64,000 nt of DNA from Bittarella massiliensis (ex Durand et al. 2017) (lineage in GTDB: Bacteria > Bacillota > Clostridia > Oscillospirales > Ruminococcaceae): contig NZ_LN908977.1 of the NCBI RefSeq assembly GCF_001486165.1, positions 1,058,177 through 1,122,176 of the forward strand. The letters are read 5' to 3'. Shown here in pieces: positions 40,850 to 49,799 of this stretch. Made by a program: the position numbers and the translations under genes. The notes below the pieces were generated by a model, which ran no database searches, was not told the DNA's origin, and was given only the letters and a program-made list of their open reading frames with translations. How positions within the stretch are numbered: position 1 is the first letter of the stretch; every line of letters starts with the position of its first letter.

Positions 40850-43321
40850 GTGAACAAGCGATTGGGTTGCTGGGCCCTCTCCCTGCTGCTGGCTGTGGCC
40901 ATGTTGGCCGCCGTCCCCTTTGCCCAGGGGGCCACCGTTCTGCGCATCGGGGCGGGGGGCGATTTTCCCACGGTGGGCGAGGCCTTCGCCTCCCTCGGCG
41001 AAAATACCGGGGATTTGACCCTGCTGCTGAGCGAAGACCTGGGGGAGACGGGGGACCTGGTGGTCCCCGCCGACCGGGGGATCACCTCCCTCACCCTGGA
41101 CAGCGGCGACGGGCAAAACCACACCCTGGGGGCATACCGCTTCTTTGCCAACGGCGTTCCCCTGACGGTCGATCGCGCCAAGGTCCGCTACCTCTACGGC
41201 GGCGGGCTCGACCGCACCGTCCCCTCCACCAAGGTCACGGTGCGCGGCGGCAGCATCGGCTGGCTGCTGGGCGGGGGAACGGCAGACCAGCCCGGGGGCG
41301 AGGCCCGGGTCACCGGCCAGGCCGCCGTCACCTTTGACCATGCCGACACCGTCTTTCACAGCGACGATTACCTCTGGGGCGGCGGCTATGCCAATGTGCA
41401 GGGGGTGGACGTGTCGGTGGGCTCGGTCAAGATCGAGATTCTCGACACCGACCTGCCGGAGCGGGAGATCATGGGCGGCGGGATGGCGTCGGACAGAAAC
41501 TGCAACGCCGACGCCGGTCAGGTCTCCATCACCATTCGGAACTCCACCCTCCACGGGGACGTCTACGGCGGCGGCCACTGCGACACGGCCACCGCCTCGG
41601 CCCGCTCCCAAAACACCTCGGTCACCATTGTCGACAGCGACTTCCCCCTCTACAACGGGGACTACGGCGGCAACATCCTCGGCGGCGGCTTTCTCTTCAA
41701 CGGGGGCGGTTCGGTGGACATCTCGGGCACCGCCAAACTGGACATCCGAAACAGCACCATCACCGCCGCCATCGGCGGGCCCCTGGGCCTCTCCAGCAAG
41801 AGCGTCTCGGCGGGCAACACCTCGGTCACCCTGCAGCACTGCACCGTCCGCCAACTGGTGAGCGGCGGCTGTTACAGCGGCGACGGGATAGCGGCAGTGC
41901 AGTGCGAAAATGCCGACGTGCGCATCGTCGACGGCATCACCTTCCCCGACGGGGGCGCCATCTACGCCCAGGGCTATGTGGAGGAGAAGGGCACCGCCGT
42001 GGCCACCGGGCGCGCCTCCCTTTCCATCGAGGGGGCCGCCGTTTCTGTCGACGCCATCTCCGGCGTCACCGACTTGACCCTGTCCGCCCCCCTCACCGTC
42101 GGTCAGAGCTGGGAGCCCGCCCCCTCCGGGGCGGCGGCGGTCACCCTCAAAGGCAGCTGGACCGACGGGGACGCGGCCATCACCTATCAGGGCGACGCGC
42201 CGCAGCAGGGCTGGTTTGCCTTTACTGAAGAGGGCCCGGCCGACTACCGGCCGGGCGGGGAGGCTGTCTGGGCCGTTCACGCCCCCGACCTGCACCTCAC
42301 CGCCCAGGTCGTGGGGGAGGGGACCCTCTCCCCCGCCGGGGCGCAGACGGTGGGCTGGAACCAGTCCATCACCTACACCGCCCAGCCCGCCGACGGGTGG
42401 GCGCTGCAATCGGTCACCGCCGGCGGCGAGCCGGTGCCTTTCGAGGGGGACCGCTTCTCCCTCTCCCAGCTGCGCGCCGACACCCAGCTGGTGGTCACCT
42501 TTGCCAAGCAGCCCCTGGATTTAAAGGACACCGGCACCGAAGTGCAGCTTTACTGCCCGCCCGCAGCCATCCCCGAAGGGGTCTCCCCCTCGGCGGTGAC
42601 CCTGCAGGCCGAACGGCTGCAAGAGGGGGCGGACGACTGGCAGCTGGTGCAGAGCGCCCTCGACGAGGTGGCCGAACAGTACACCGCCTTTGACATCTCC
42701 CTCCTCTGCGACGGCAGCAAGATCCAGCCGTCGGGCAAGGTGTCGGTGCGCATCCCCATCCCCGACGGGTACGACGCCGACCGCCTGGTGGTCTACCGGG
42801 TCGAACCCACCGGCGCGCGGGTCCCCTACCCCGTTGAGGTCAAAGATGGGTTTGCCTGTTTTGAGACCGACCACTTCAGCTACTATGTGCTGGCCCAAAA
42901 AGCGGAGGAGGCCCCTCCCGCCAAAGGCGCTCTCCTATTTGAACAGCCCACCAACGGGCGGCTCACCGCCGCCGCTGACGGCCAGCCGGTGGAGAGCGGT
43001 GCCTCCCTCCCCGAGGGGACGGTGGTGCTTTTCACCGCCCTGCCCGCCACCGGCTACCAGTTGGAGAGCTGGCAGCTTGACGGACAGACCCTGGCGGGGG
43101 AAGACGGCCTGCAACTGCGGGTGACGGTGGGAAAGGAAGGGGCCCGGGTGGCGGTGACCTTTCAGGCGCGCGAACAGCAGCCGACGCCTGCCCCCACTCC
43201 TCCCACCCCCTCTGCCGGCGGCGGGAGCCCCTATACTGGGGACAGCGCGCCCCTGCCCCTCCTCACCGCCCTTCTGCTGGCGGGCGGCGCGGCGGCCGTC
43301 CTGCGGCGACGCCGCCAATAA
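40850..43321 (+). CDS. Secreted β-helix-type surface protein with sortase-like anchor
   Basis: The 823-residue protein begins at GTG 40850. It has a signal peptide (basic NKR, hydrophobic core, cleavage probably near AQGA, residue ~27). Residues ~100-420 form repeating Gly-rich turns and short strands (GGSIGWLLGGG, DVYGGGHC, NILGGGF), as in right-handed parallel β-helix surface domains. Then come BIG-like/InlB-type β repeats (LHLTAQVVGEGTLSP and GALLFEQPTNGRLTAAADG). A Pro/Thr linker leads to SPYTGD, a hydrophobic helix and RRRRQ, a sortase-recognised wall anchor variant. It is probably an adhesin or glycan-binding protein. Expression is expected to be strong from the consensus promoter. Confidence 0.82.
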   Translation: MNKRLGCWALSLLLAVAMLAAVPFAQGATVLRIGAGGDFPTVGEAFASLGENTGDLTLLLSEDLGETGDLVVPADRGITSLTLDSGDGQNHTLGAYRFFANGVPLTVDRAKVRYLYGGGLDRTVPSTKVTVRGGSIGWLLGGGTADQPGGEARVTGQAAVTFDHADTVFHSDDYLWGGGYANVQGVDVSVGSVKIEILDTDLPEREIMGGGMASDRNCNADAGQVSITIRNSTLHGDVYGGGHCDTATASARSQNTSVTIVDSDFPLYNGDYGGNILGGGFLFNGGGSVDISGTAKLDIRNSTITAAIGGPLGLSSKSVSAGNTSVTLQHCTVRQLVSGGCYSGDGIAAVQCENADVRIVDGITFPDGGAIYAQGYVEEKGTAVATGRASLSIEGAAVSVDAISGVTDLTLSAPLTVGQSWEPAPSGAAAVTLKGSWTDGDAAITYQGDAPQQGWFAFTEEGPADYRPGGEAVWAVHAPDLHLTAQVVGEGTLSPAGAQTVGWNQSITYTAQPADGWALQSVTAGGEPVPFEGDRFSLSQLRADTQLVVTFAKQPLDLKDTGTEVQLYCPPAAIPEGVSPSAVTLQAERLQEGADDWQLVQSALDEVAEQYTAFDISLLCDGSKIQPSGKVSVRIPIPDGYDADRLVVYRVEPTGARVPYPVEVKDGFACFETDHFSYYVLAQKAEEAPPAKGALLFEQPTNGRLTAAADGQPVESGASLPEGTVVLFTALPATGYQLESWQLDGQTLAGEDGLQLRVTVGKEGARVAVTFQAREQQPTPAPTPPTPSAGGGSPYTGDSAPLPLLTALLLAGGAAAVLRRRRQ

Positions 43322-44140
43322 ATCCCTGACCTGATTGCCCGACTGCTCGGCCACTGTGTAAGGCGAGTCCTTCTCCCCCACACAGCCCCTCCATCCCCCC
43401 TTTTCTCGGCAAGGGGGATGGAGGGGCTGTTGCCTTGCGACGGCGCCAATCCTTTCCCGCCCGGTTTTCTCGCTGCTCAGCCACTGGATGAAGCGGCTCT
43501 CCTCCCGCGTGCCTCCTGTTTTTCTCGCCCTCTCCCCGGCGGGGGGATAAGCCGTGCGGCAGTCACCTTGCGGCGTCTCCGCCAATAACCTCTGCCCCTC
43601 GCGCGGCCACCGCATGGGGCAGACCCTTCTCCCCTCACGGCTCCCGCCTTTTCCTCTTCCCCTTCCCCGGTGGGGTAGAGGGAGAGGATTGCCCTGTGAC
43701 AATGCCAATCCTCCCCCTCTCTCGGCTGTTCAGACGCTCTGCCACTGCGCAAGGCAGGCTTCCTGCCGCCGCGCAATCCCTACCCTTACCCGCCCTTTTC
43801 TCCGCGGGGACAGGTGGCGCGACGGTCGCCTTATAACGGCGCTGCCAACAGTCTCCACGTTCGGTCATCCAGCTACCCGGCCACAGTGTGAAGCGGGCCC
43901 TTCTCTACCGGGCGCCCTCTGTCCCGCCCTTTCTCCGTCAGGGGTGGGCGATGAGCCATTTGGCTTGCAGTGGCGCTATCGGCGGGTCACCAGTTCAGCC
44001 ATTTAACTGTTCAGGTGCAGTGTAGGCGAGTCCATCCCCCCATACGGTCCCTGTCCTTCCCCAGGCGGGGGCCGGGCGGCACGGCGACCGCCTTGTAACG
44101 GCGCTGCCAGCGGTCCTCTCGCCCAGCCATTCAAAGGTAG
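43309..44140. repeat. About seven diverged copies of a ~130-bp tandem repeat
   Basis: Units recur at about 43309, 43439, 43571, 43698, 43836, 43969 and 44096. Each has a CCTTG(Y)RACGGCGCTGCCAA-type element, then a CAGCCAC-type element (CTCGGCCAC, TCAGCCAC, CCGGCCAC), and a C-rich/G-rich pair able to form a hairpin. The first unit overlaps the last codons of the surface-protein gene, so the array may have grown from the gene's 3' end. No frame stays open across the array. It ends where the AT-rich island begins. Confidence 0.75.
43382..43431 (+). terminator. Terminator hairpin after the surface-protein gene
   Basis: ACAGCCCCTCCATCCCCC and its complement flank a short loop 60 bp past the stop; no long T-run follows. 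Confidence 0.6.
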
Positions 44141-44349
44141 TAGAAAGAGTTTACTACAAAATTTACTACTTTTTGCTCTCTTGTTATTCTTAAATACGCC
44201 AGCTTATGCAACTATCTTCCGAAAAAGAAAATGCCGATAAAGCCCGTAAATACAGGACATATCGACATTTGCTAACTTATGAAAAGATAATTTGATTTTT
44301 ACATAGAAATACTATACCAAAAAGCTAAGATGTATCCTAACTATAATAA

Positions 44350-44402
44350 AAGCAGCGGTTATTCAGATAAAGGCTGCCCCTTTAATGAATAGCCGCTGTT
44401 TT
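44350..44402 (-). terminator. Terminator after ietS
   Basis: On the minus strand AGCGGCTATTCA pairs with TGAATAACCGCT, followed by GCTTTTATT. The rest of 44141-44500 is AT-rich with no gene. Confidence 0.7.
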
Positions 44403-44500
44403 CATGAGTCTTCTAGACTCATATCATTAACTCGCTATATTGATTTATTTCTTACTTTTGGTAACTAACCACTCTTTTATTTTTATCACCAATATGTAAA

Positions 44501-47089
44501 TTATACTGTGACTGGCGGCTTGACCTTTGTGGACACTCTTTCATATACGTCAATATTTACCGCTGCATCTACCTCAAAAGAAACCATTAATGCATAGGGA
44601 ACTGTACCGCTAAACTTATCATCTGCAACATTTGCACAATTTACTTTAAGCTGTATTGCATCATCCGCACCCCAAAAAATGATCTCATCATTTTGAAAAA
44701 TCTCATGCTGTAAACTTCCTCTTCTTGTAGCCTGCCAATCGGCATTTATACGATTATCAATCAAGTGCTTTTTAGCACCTTCTATAGAAAACCACAATTG
44801 TGCTGACCGATAGGCTTGCCGTGAAGGTGTTATGGGAGAAAAACAGGCAAGAGTAGCCGTTAAGCGGCGAAGTATTTTACTGCGGCTGAATTCATCGAAA
44901 GGCAAAGGGAGATTAAAAAGGTGAGCTTCTCCATCTTTGAGTTCTCCATATCCTAGCAGTGTAATTCGGTTTTTAGCGCATTCAATTGCCTTGTCGATAT
45001 CTGGCTTTCCATAACCAAAAAACCTATAAACATAGTCTGTAAATCTTTTAGGATTGCCAAGGACTGAATTAAATGTATTGTATAGGTCACCCCACTCGGA
45101 TCCATGAACCAACATAGCTTTAATAAGTAATGCTACCGCGCCATAAGGTAAAGACTCCCCAGCATCATTAAATACATCAGAAAGAGTGTCAAAACAGCGT
45201 GACGCTTCGTGTGAAATTAATGCGGCAGCATTGCTTGTCCCAAATGAGTGCATTATTTTTTGAGAGCCACTGGATAATTCATATGGGGCTGCCGAAAGAG
45301 AACCCGGTGCTCTTGTGAGTGATGAACGCCAATGCAATTCTGTGCCACCTACACTATTCTGAAACAGGGTGTTTCTTCCGCCGTCAAAAATAATATCAGG
45401 TTTGATAGAATTGTTTACGCCTCTGCCAAGTGCGCTAATTGGACTCACCATATCATCCAAACAAGGTAATACCTGCCGGGCATCTGCGGTAAAAGATGAT
45501 TCGTCCGAAAAAGAAGCGCCTATGGTAAGGGCATTTACGCTTTCCGCGGGTGAAAGAAGCCTTTGAAAACGCAGATTATTGTTCATATGCTGAATAATAA
45601 TGTTCGTTCGCTCCTCAATAGTGAGGGCAGAAAAGTCACAAAAGGGCATTCCAACATCTATGGCCCCAGCATGGTTTCCTGCGCTCACAACAAAAAGAAC
45701 GCGGTATGTATAGCTTAACCAGTCTAGCAAACGAGCTAAAGGGCTCATCATTTGATCAAATATTCTCCCCGGAAAACCGATAGAAAGATTTATTACTCTG
45801 ACAGTAGGGGCAACACGTCCCGCGTCTGCTTCATAAAGCCGTCGCACCGCCTCATATATTTTATCAACAATTAAAATATCATCTGGTATCTCTTCTTGAG
45901 GGCCAGCAAAGGAGTTCCGTGCCCGCATAATTGGTCTTACGTATATTTTGTGAGTAATTTGATGGCGAATATTATTAAGGTCTCCATGAGCAATAAATGA
46001 AGCCATAGATGTTCCATGCATTCTGGCAGATACCGTATACTGTGCCGCATAGTTATCAGGATCATCTATATTTAATATACCATCTAAGTATGGATGATTC
46101 TCCTGAGGCAACCCATCGAACAATGCAATAATCGGTTCATCTTCAATGACGCTAGGTATATTTACCTGCGCAGTACTTTCAGAAATATTATCTGCAGAAA
46201 TTACTACACTCTGTCCTACGGCTTGGAAAAACATTATCTGATCTGCAGAAGCCAGTGAAACATCTTTTTGGTCGATAATGGATTGAACCGTCTGTCTTGG
46301 CAGGGATGCCAAAATGGCGTGATAGTTTATTCCCTCAATGACAGTTTGGCTCAACACTCTTCCTCCAGCAGCTTGCACCAATGCTTTAACATCATTCTCT
46401 CGCCGTTGCCTAATTTCCCTAGACTTTCTATAAAATAGCTCAATTTCACATTTTACTTCGCTTAGATCAGGATCTAAATTTAGATCTTCCCTCCATGCAT
46501 CTAAAATACCTGTTTCTTCAATCCGCTCTTTATAACCCCAGAAATGGATGTCAATAAGGTTGTTAAAAACATCTTTTAGTCCTGCTTTACCAGATGGGAA
46601 TTTCATCTCAGGGTTTTTTGAATAATTCTTCCACAGAGATACCATTTCTTCAAGAGCACGATTGTTCGCAAGGACACAGTAGACCTTCCCTTTAAATTGA
46701 GATTTCGTTTCATCTCGTGATAAAACTTTTGTATGTTTATCTGTTTTACAGACATAAAAATCATCTGAGGCAAGCATATATTTAGAAGTATCAAATATCC
46801 ACTCCGCATCACTGCCAAGATTTTTAACAGCGGTATAAAAAGATGATAACTCGCCAGACACCTCAAAGACAAGAGTTTTTTCAGGCTCAATTCCAGTGGG
46901 GGATTGTTGAAGCAATATTTTATTGTCATCAATGACCTTTTGAAGCATCTCCAGCTTTGGCTGTAAACGAGATGCTTGTTTTGCATGGGACGGCATACCG
47001 ATTTTGGGTGCCCCTCCGCCTTTATTACTCCTATCAGCAGTTTGCGGTCTACCAAATAATAAAATAGGGCGTTCTTGTCTTTCTGGCAT
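44501..47089 (-). CDS. ietS: Subtilisin-like S8 serine protease, IetS-like defence effector
   Basis: This 862-residue protein has an unusual ~310-residue N-terminal region before an S8 peptidase domain. The catalytic Asp is D325 (ALFDG), His H358 (MHGTSM), oxyanion Asn N472 (VSAGNHAG) and Ser S619 (SFGTSNAAA). There is no signal peptide, so it acts in the cytoplasm. A C-terminal ~200-residue β-rich region follows. The partner upstream encodes an AAA+ ATPase whose stop overlaps this start (TAATG). AAA+ ATPase plus cytosolic S8 protease is the known IetAS pair, described as a toxin-antitoxin/anti-phage system; there the protease is the toxic part. The identification rests on gene order and domains. 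Confidence 0.78.
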   Translation of the reverse strand: MPERQERPILLFGRPQTADRSNKGGGAPKIGMPSHAKQASRLQPKLEMLQKVIDDNKILLQQSPTGIEPEKTLVFEVSGELSSFYTAVKNLGSDAEWIFDTSKYMLASDDFYVCKTDKHTKVLSRDETKSQFKGKVYCVLANNRALEEMVSLWKNYSKNPEMKFPSGKAGLKDVFNNLIDIHFWGYKERIEETGILDAWREDLNLDPDLSEVKCEIELFYRKSREIRQRRENDVKALVQAAGGRVLSQTVIEGINYHAILASLPRQTVQSIIDQKDVSLASADQIMFFQAVGQSVVISADNISESTAQVNIPSVIEDEPIIALFDGLPQENHPYLDGILNIDDPDNYAAQYTVSARMHGTSMASFIAHGDLNNIRHQITHKIYVRPIMRARNSFAGPQEEIPDDILIVDKIYEAVRRLYEADAGRVAPTVRVINLSIGFPGRIFDQMMSPLARLLDWLSYTYRVLFVVSAGNHAGAIDVGMPFCDFSALTIEERTNIIIQHMNNNLRFQRLLSPAESVNALTIGASFSDESSFTADARQVLPCLDDMVSPISALGRGVNNSIKPDIIFDGGRNTLFQNSVGGTELHWRSSLTRAPGSLSAAPYELSSGSQKIMHSFGTSNAAALISHEASRCFDTLSDVFNDAGESLPYGAVALLIKAMLVHGSEWGDLYNTFNSVLGNPKRFTDYVYRFFGYGKPDIDKAIECAKNRITLLGYGELKDGEAHLFNLPLPFDEFSRSKILRRLTATLACFSPITPSRQAYRSAQLWFSIEGAKKHLIDNRINADWQATRRGSLQHEIFQNDEIIFWGADDAIQLKVNCANVADDKFSGTVPYALMVSFEVDAAVNIDVYERVSTKVKPPVTV

Positions 47090-48102
47090 TATTCAGCACC
47101 TTCTTCCTGATTTGTTTTTGCATCAATATTGCTTTGTGCGCCTGCTAAATAAAGGCTAAGTTCGTTTTGGGTAATCTCTTTAACATTACTGTTTGGAATC
47201 CTTAAAACATATTTTCTGTAAACCGATAATGCAAATTCCTCAGCCTCGGCAAAACTTTTACCCAAAAGCTTCTTCGCTAGTGTTGAGGGTGCCAATCCGA
47301 AGTCAAAGCCAACCCTGCGCTCAAATTGTTTAAACCATATCTCTAAATCACGACGGGAAGGTTTGGGGAGCGAAAGACGTAATTGAAAACGTCGCCATGC
47401 TGCTCTATCTAAAAGAGTATCATGATTCGTAGCTGCTATGACAATAGTATAACTCGGCAACGCATCAATTTGCAGGAGCAAGGAACTTACTACTCTTTTA
47501 ATCTCTCCAGTTTCATGAGTGTCTCCGCGCTCCTTTCCGAGTGTCTCAAATTCATCAAAAAACAAGACGCATTGCCTTGTTTTCGCATAATCAAATAACT
47601 TGCCAAGGCGAGTTGCCGTTTCACCAAGATATGCACCAACGATACTTTCATACTTTACAGTGAATAACGGTAGCATCAACGCTTCTGCAATAGCTTCTGC
47701 TAAGGATGTTTTTCCATTACCTGGCGGGCCAATAAGTAAAATTTTATTACGAGGCTCTAAGCCATGCGAACGCAACAAATCAGCCCGGGATTGTTCCTCT
47801 ATAAGATCATGGCAGCTCTCTACCACTGATTTCGGCAGTAATAACTGTTCGAGCTTTTTGGCAGGAATCTTTTCAACAAACAAGTTTTGTTCGCCATTAC
47901 TATTCCGTATAGTAGGTTGTAACGGATCTTTCATCAAAGGACGGTTTTGTATTCGAAGTAACTCCTCAATCCTATTCGCCAATACTCCGTGTTGTTTTGC
48001 ACGTTCTTCTGCACAAATGGCCTCTGCCACTTTACGAAAATTCGGATTATCATTGACCAGGCCATATTTTATTAAGTCATAGAGCAAATCTGCTCTTGCC
48101 AT
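47089..48102 (-). CDS. ietA: AAA+ ATPase, IetA-like
   Basis: The 337-residue AAA+ protein has Walker A GPPGNGKTS (about 125-133), Walker B CVLFFDEFETL (DE about 183-184), sensor-1 AATNHD and an arginine pair RRF likely to be the finger. The ~90-residue N-terminal segment is helical and unlike proteasomal or FtsH ATPases. In IetAS modules the ATPase restrains or activates the partner S8 protease. ATG 48102 has GAAGGTG at good spacing; the in-frame GTG nine bases earlier overlaps that ribosome binding site and is rejected. The stop overlaps the protease start, so the two are translationally coupled. Confidence 0.8.
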   Translation of the reverse strand: MARADLLYDLIKYGLVNDNPNFRKVAEAICAEERAKQHGVLANRIEELLRIQNRPLMKDPLQPTIRNSNGEQNLFVEKIPAKKLEQLLLPKSVVESCHDLIEEQSRADLLRSHGLEPRNKILLIGPPGNGKTSLAEAIAEALMLPLFTVKYESIVGAYLGETATRLGKLFDYAKTRQCVLFFDEFETLGKERGDTHETGEIKRVVSSLLLQIDALPSYTIVIAATNHDTLLDRAAWRRFQLRLSLPKPSRRDLEIWFKQFERRVGFDFGLAPSTLAKKLLGKSFAEAEEFALSVYRKYVLRIPNSNVKEITQNELSLYLAGAQSNIDAKTNQEEGAE

Positions 48103-48129
48103 ATCTATCACCTTCTTTCTACTTGATTA

Positions 48130-48345
48130 TTATTCGTTCCCATCCTGTTTTAACAACTGCGAAATATTAATAAAATTACTCTCGCAAAAATCAAAAAAAC
48201 TCTTTTGAGCAAGGTTGCTTGGTACAACATGACCATTCTCCCAACGGTTAATCGTTGTATAACTTACATTTAAGGCTTGCGCTAGTTGCTTCTGAGTTAA
48301 GCTAAGTTCGAGCCTTACTTTCTTGACAATAGAAGAAAAATCCAT
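48130..48345 (-). CDS. Small XRE-family repressor of the IetAS-like operon
   Basis: This 71-residue protein is a single Cro/C1 helix-turn-helix (LSLTQKQLAQALNVSYTTINRWENG) with a short tail. It starts at ATG 48345 after TAGGAGA and is the first gene of the three-gene unit, 27 bp ahead of ietA. A 16-bp perfect palindrome overlaps the putative promoter, which suggests autorepression and keeps the toxic protease low. Confidence 0.88.
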   Translation of the reverse strand: MDFSSIVKKVRLELSLTQKQLAQALNVSYTTINRWENGHVVPSNLAQKSFFDFCESNFINISQLLKQDGNE

Positions 48346-48392
48346 TTTGAATCTCCTATAATTTTACTTTTATATTACATCTGTTATGTTTA

Positions 48393-48410
48393 ATTATAGC
48401 ATATGCTATA
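48393..48410 (-). promoter_or_regulatory. Extended -10 promoter overlapped by a 16-bp palindrome (operator)
   Basis: TGC-TATAAT (TATAAT = 48393-48398 on the minus strand) overlaps the perfect palindrome TATAGCATATGCTATA (48395-48410). The -35 is weak. Binding of the XRE protein here would block the promoter. Confidence 0.65.
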
Positions 48411-48665
48411 TGAGAAAGAAATGGGATTTTGTATTAAATTTTTAAGCCACAGCAAATTTATTCCGATATTCGAATATAATTCATTAGGCTCCAGACTTGG
48501 ACGGTTCAATGTCTCTACAATGTAGAACAAGCGTCTGTTTTTTGTAGAGTAGATATAATTACCAAGCTAATCGCACATTTTATCCAATTAACATTTTTGT
48601 ACAGGTCCAGAGCTTAGGAAGCTTAGGAGAAATGCAGAAAACCCCGTTCAATTTTGGAATACCAA

Positions 48666-48689
48666 GGTATACATGGTACCATGTGTACC
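48666..48689. repeat. 24-bp near-perfect palindrome at the right edge of the island
   Basis: GGTATACATGGT and ACCATGTGTACC are inverted with one mismatch, inside an ACCCCGT...ACGGGG outer pair. It may be a recombination site, operator or terminator relic. Apart from this and the ietA promoter, 48346-48788 shows no gene. Confidence 0.6.
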
Positions 48690-48789
48690 ATTCGATAAAT
48701 CCAGTAATGACGGGGCTTTCCGGCTATTGCAGGTTACTATGGGTCATCGCAGATAAGTACGCTGGCTAAACTCCCCGGCGGCAGGCCAC

Positions 48790-48836
48790 AAAAAGCCCCT
48801 CTCCCCCACAGCGGGTCGGAGAGGGGCTTTTTCTTT
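48790..48836. terminator. Bidirectional terminator
   Basis: AAAAAGCCCCTCTCC pairs with GGAGAGGGGCTTTTT, next to the stop of the XRE gene at 48843. Confidence 0.9.
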
Positions 48837-48842
48837 GCCCTG

Positions 48843-49169
48843 TCATTTTTGGAGGATGTAGAAGATGTACTGCTCCACCTCCGCCAACTGGCGGCGGGAA
48901 CAGCTCCGGATGAGGGAGGCCACCTCCTCCGCCCGCCCGGGATAGGAAAAAGCCAGAGAATCGCCCAACAGCAGGTCCGGCGGCACCTGCAGGCAGTTGC
49001 TGATCTTGACAAAGGTCTGAAGTGTGGGGATGGAGTGGGCGCACTCGATGTTGCTGATGTGTTTCTGGGTCAACTCCACCAGGTTGGCCAGCTCCTCCTG
49101 GGTCAGTCCCCGCCGCTTTCTGAAATAGCGGATGCGCCTGCCGAGGCCGGCGTAATCTACCTTCTCCAC
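48843..49169 (-). CDS. XRE-family transcriptional regulator
   Basis: The 108-residue protein has a Cro/C1 helix-turn-helix (GLTQEELANLVELTQKHISNIE) followed by a ~45-residue helical tail that probably mediates dimers. The ATG at 49169 lies on the minus strand. It is divergent from the small conserved gene at 49365 across a 195-bp AT-leaning gap, so it is likely to regulate that gene or itself. GC content has returned to the genome norm, so it is not part of the IetAS island. Confidence 0.88.
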   Translation of the reverse strand: MEKVDYAGLGRRIRYFRKRRGLTQEELANLVELTQKHISNIECAHSIPTLQTFVKISNCLQVPPDLLLGDSLAFSYPGRAEEVASLIRSCSRRQLAEVEQYIFYILQK

Positions 49170-49364
49170 CTTATCACTCCTTCTTTAACAGGGTATCGAA
49201 ATGGCGGCGAGTTGTTAACCCAATTGGAAAAGAGATACTCTTTACAATTACTAAAACTTGTGATTTAATAGTGGTATATACTTTTTAGAGTGGATAAAAT
49301 CGCATTTTTTTACAGGGCAATTGTTCCTGTTTTGGAAAAAACACCTTGAAGGAGGCGTTGGTAA

Positions 49365-49610
49365 ATGGCGTCGATGGGGCTTTTGGACACCGCTGCAGAG
49401 TTTTGCGGCACCTACCTGTCTGAACTGCGGCGAGGTGCCACCAGGCAGCAGGTCATTCCCTACCTGCTGCAAATTCCGGACGACCGCTATCCCCTCGACG
49501 AGTGGAACGACGCCCTCGCCTACCTGTTGGGGGCGGCGGAGCCATGCTCCAGCGTGGCGGCCGTCAAAGACCTGTTGGCGGCTTCCCTTCGCCAGCCGCC
49601 CTGCCACTGA
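49365..49610 (+). CDS. Small conserved protein, paralog of 58930-59184
   Basis: The 81-residue product contains GTYLSELRRGATRQQ and YPLDEWNDALAYLLG, shared with the protein at 58930 (CTYLSDLRRADLR, YPLREWNDAVAYLFG). AAGGAGGCG precedes the ATG at 49365; ATG 49374 is also possible. Helical, soluble, no cysteine motif. I do not recognise the family. A divergent XRE gene upstream and a strong terminator downstream suggest a self-contained regulated unit. Confidence 0.75.
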   Translation: MASMGLLDTAAEFCGTYLSELRRGATRQQVIPYLLQIPDDRYPLDEWNDALAYLLGAAEPCSSVAAVKDLLAASLRQPPCH

Positions 49611-49618
49611 TTTTCCAA

Positions 49619-49663
49619 AAGCGCCCCTGCCCGCCGCCGGTCGCCCGCAGGGGCGCCTTTTTT
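49619..49663 (+). terminator. Terminator
   Basis: GCGCCCCTGC pairs with GCAGGGGCGC before CTTTTTT. Confidence 0.88.
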
Positions 49664-49799
49664 GTCCGGCAAAAACGGCGCGCGCCTACCGAGAGCGGGC
49701 CCCTGTCCCTTCGGCACGTTGCGCTCTCGCGGCGCCCGATAGGGGCAGTTTGGCCGCACCTTTGGCCCACTATTTTCTTTTTTAGGGAGGTAGAAAACC

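Larger units (their letters stand above)
44141..48720. mobile_element. AT-rich acquired island carrying an IetAS-like defence module
   Basis: The base composition changes abruptly to AT-rich near 44141 and back near 48720, while genes on both sides are very GC-rich. Codon use changes with it (many AAA, ATT, TTA). All three genes point left as one unit. No integrase, transposase or clear direct-repeat boundary was found. The left end abuts a tandem-repeat array and the right end contains a large palindrome, so the boundaries are approximate. Confidence 0.65.

Noticed and set aside
43322-44006. Frames of 70-250 codons downstream of the surface-protein gene
   Set aside because: They arise from the ~130-bp repeat; none crosses the array intact or has a ribosome binding site.
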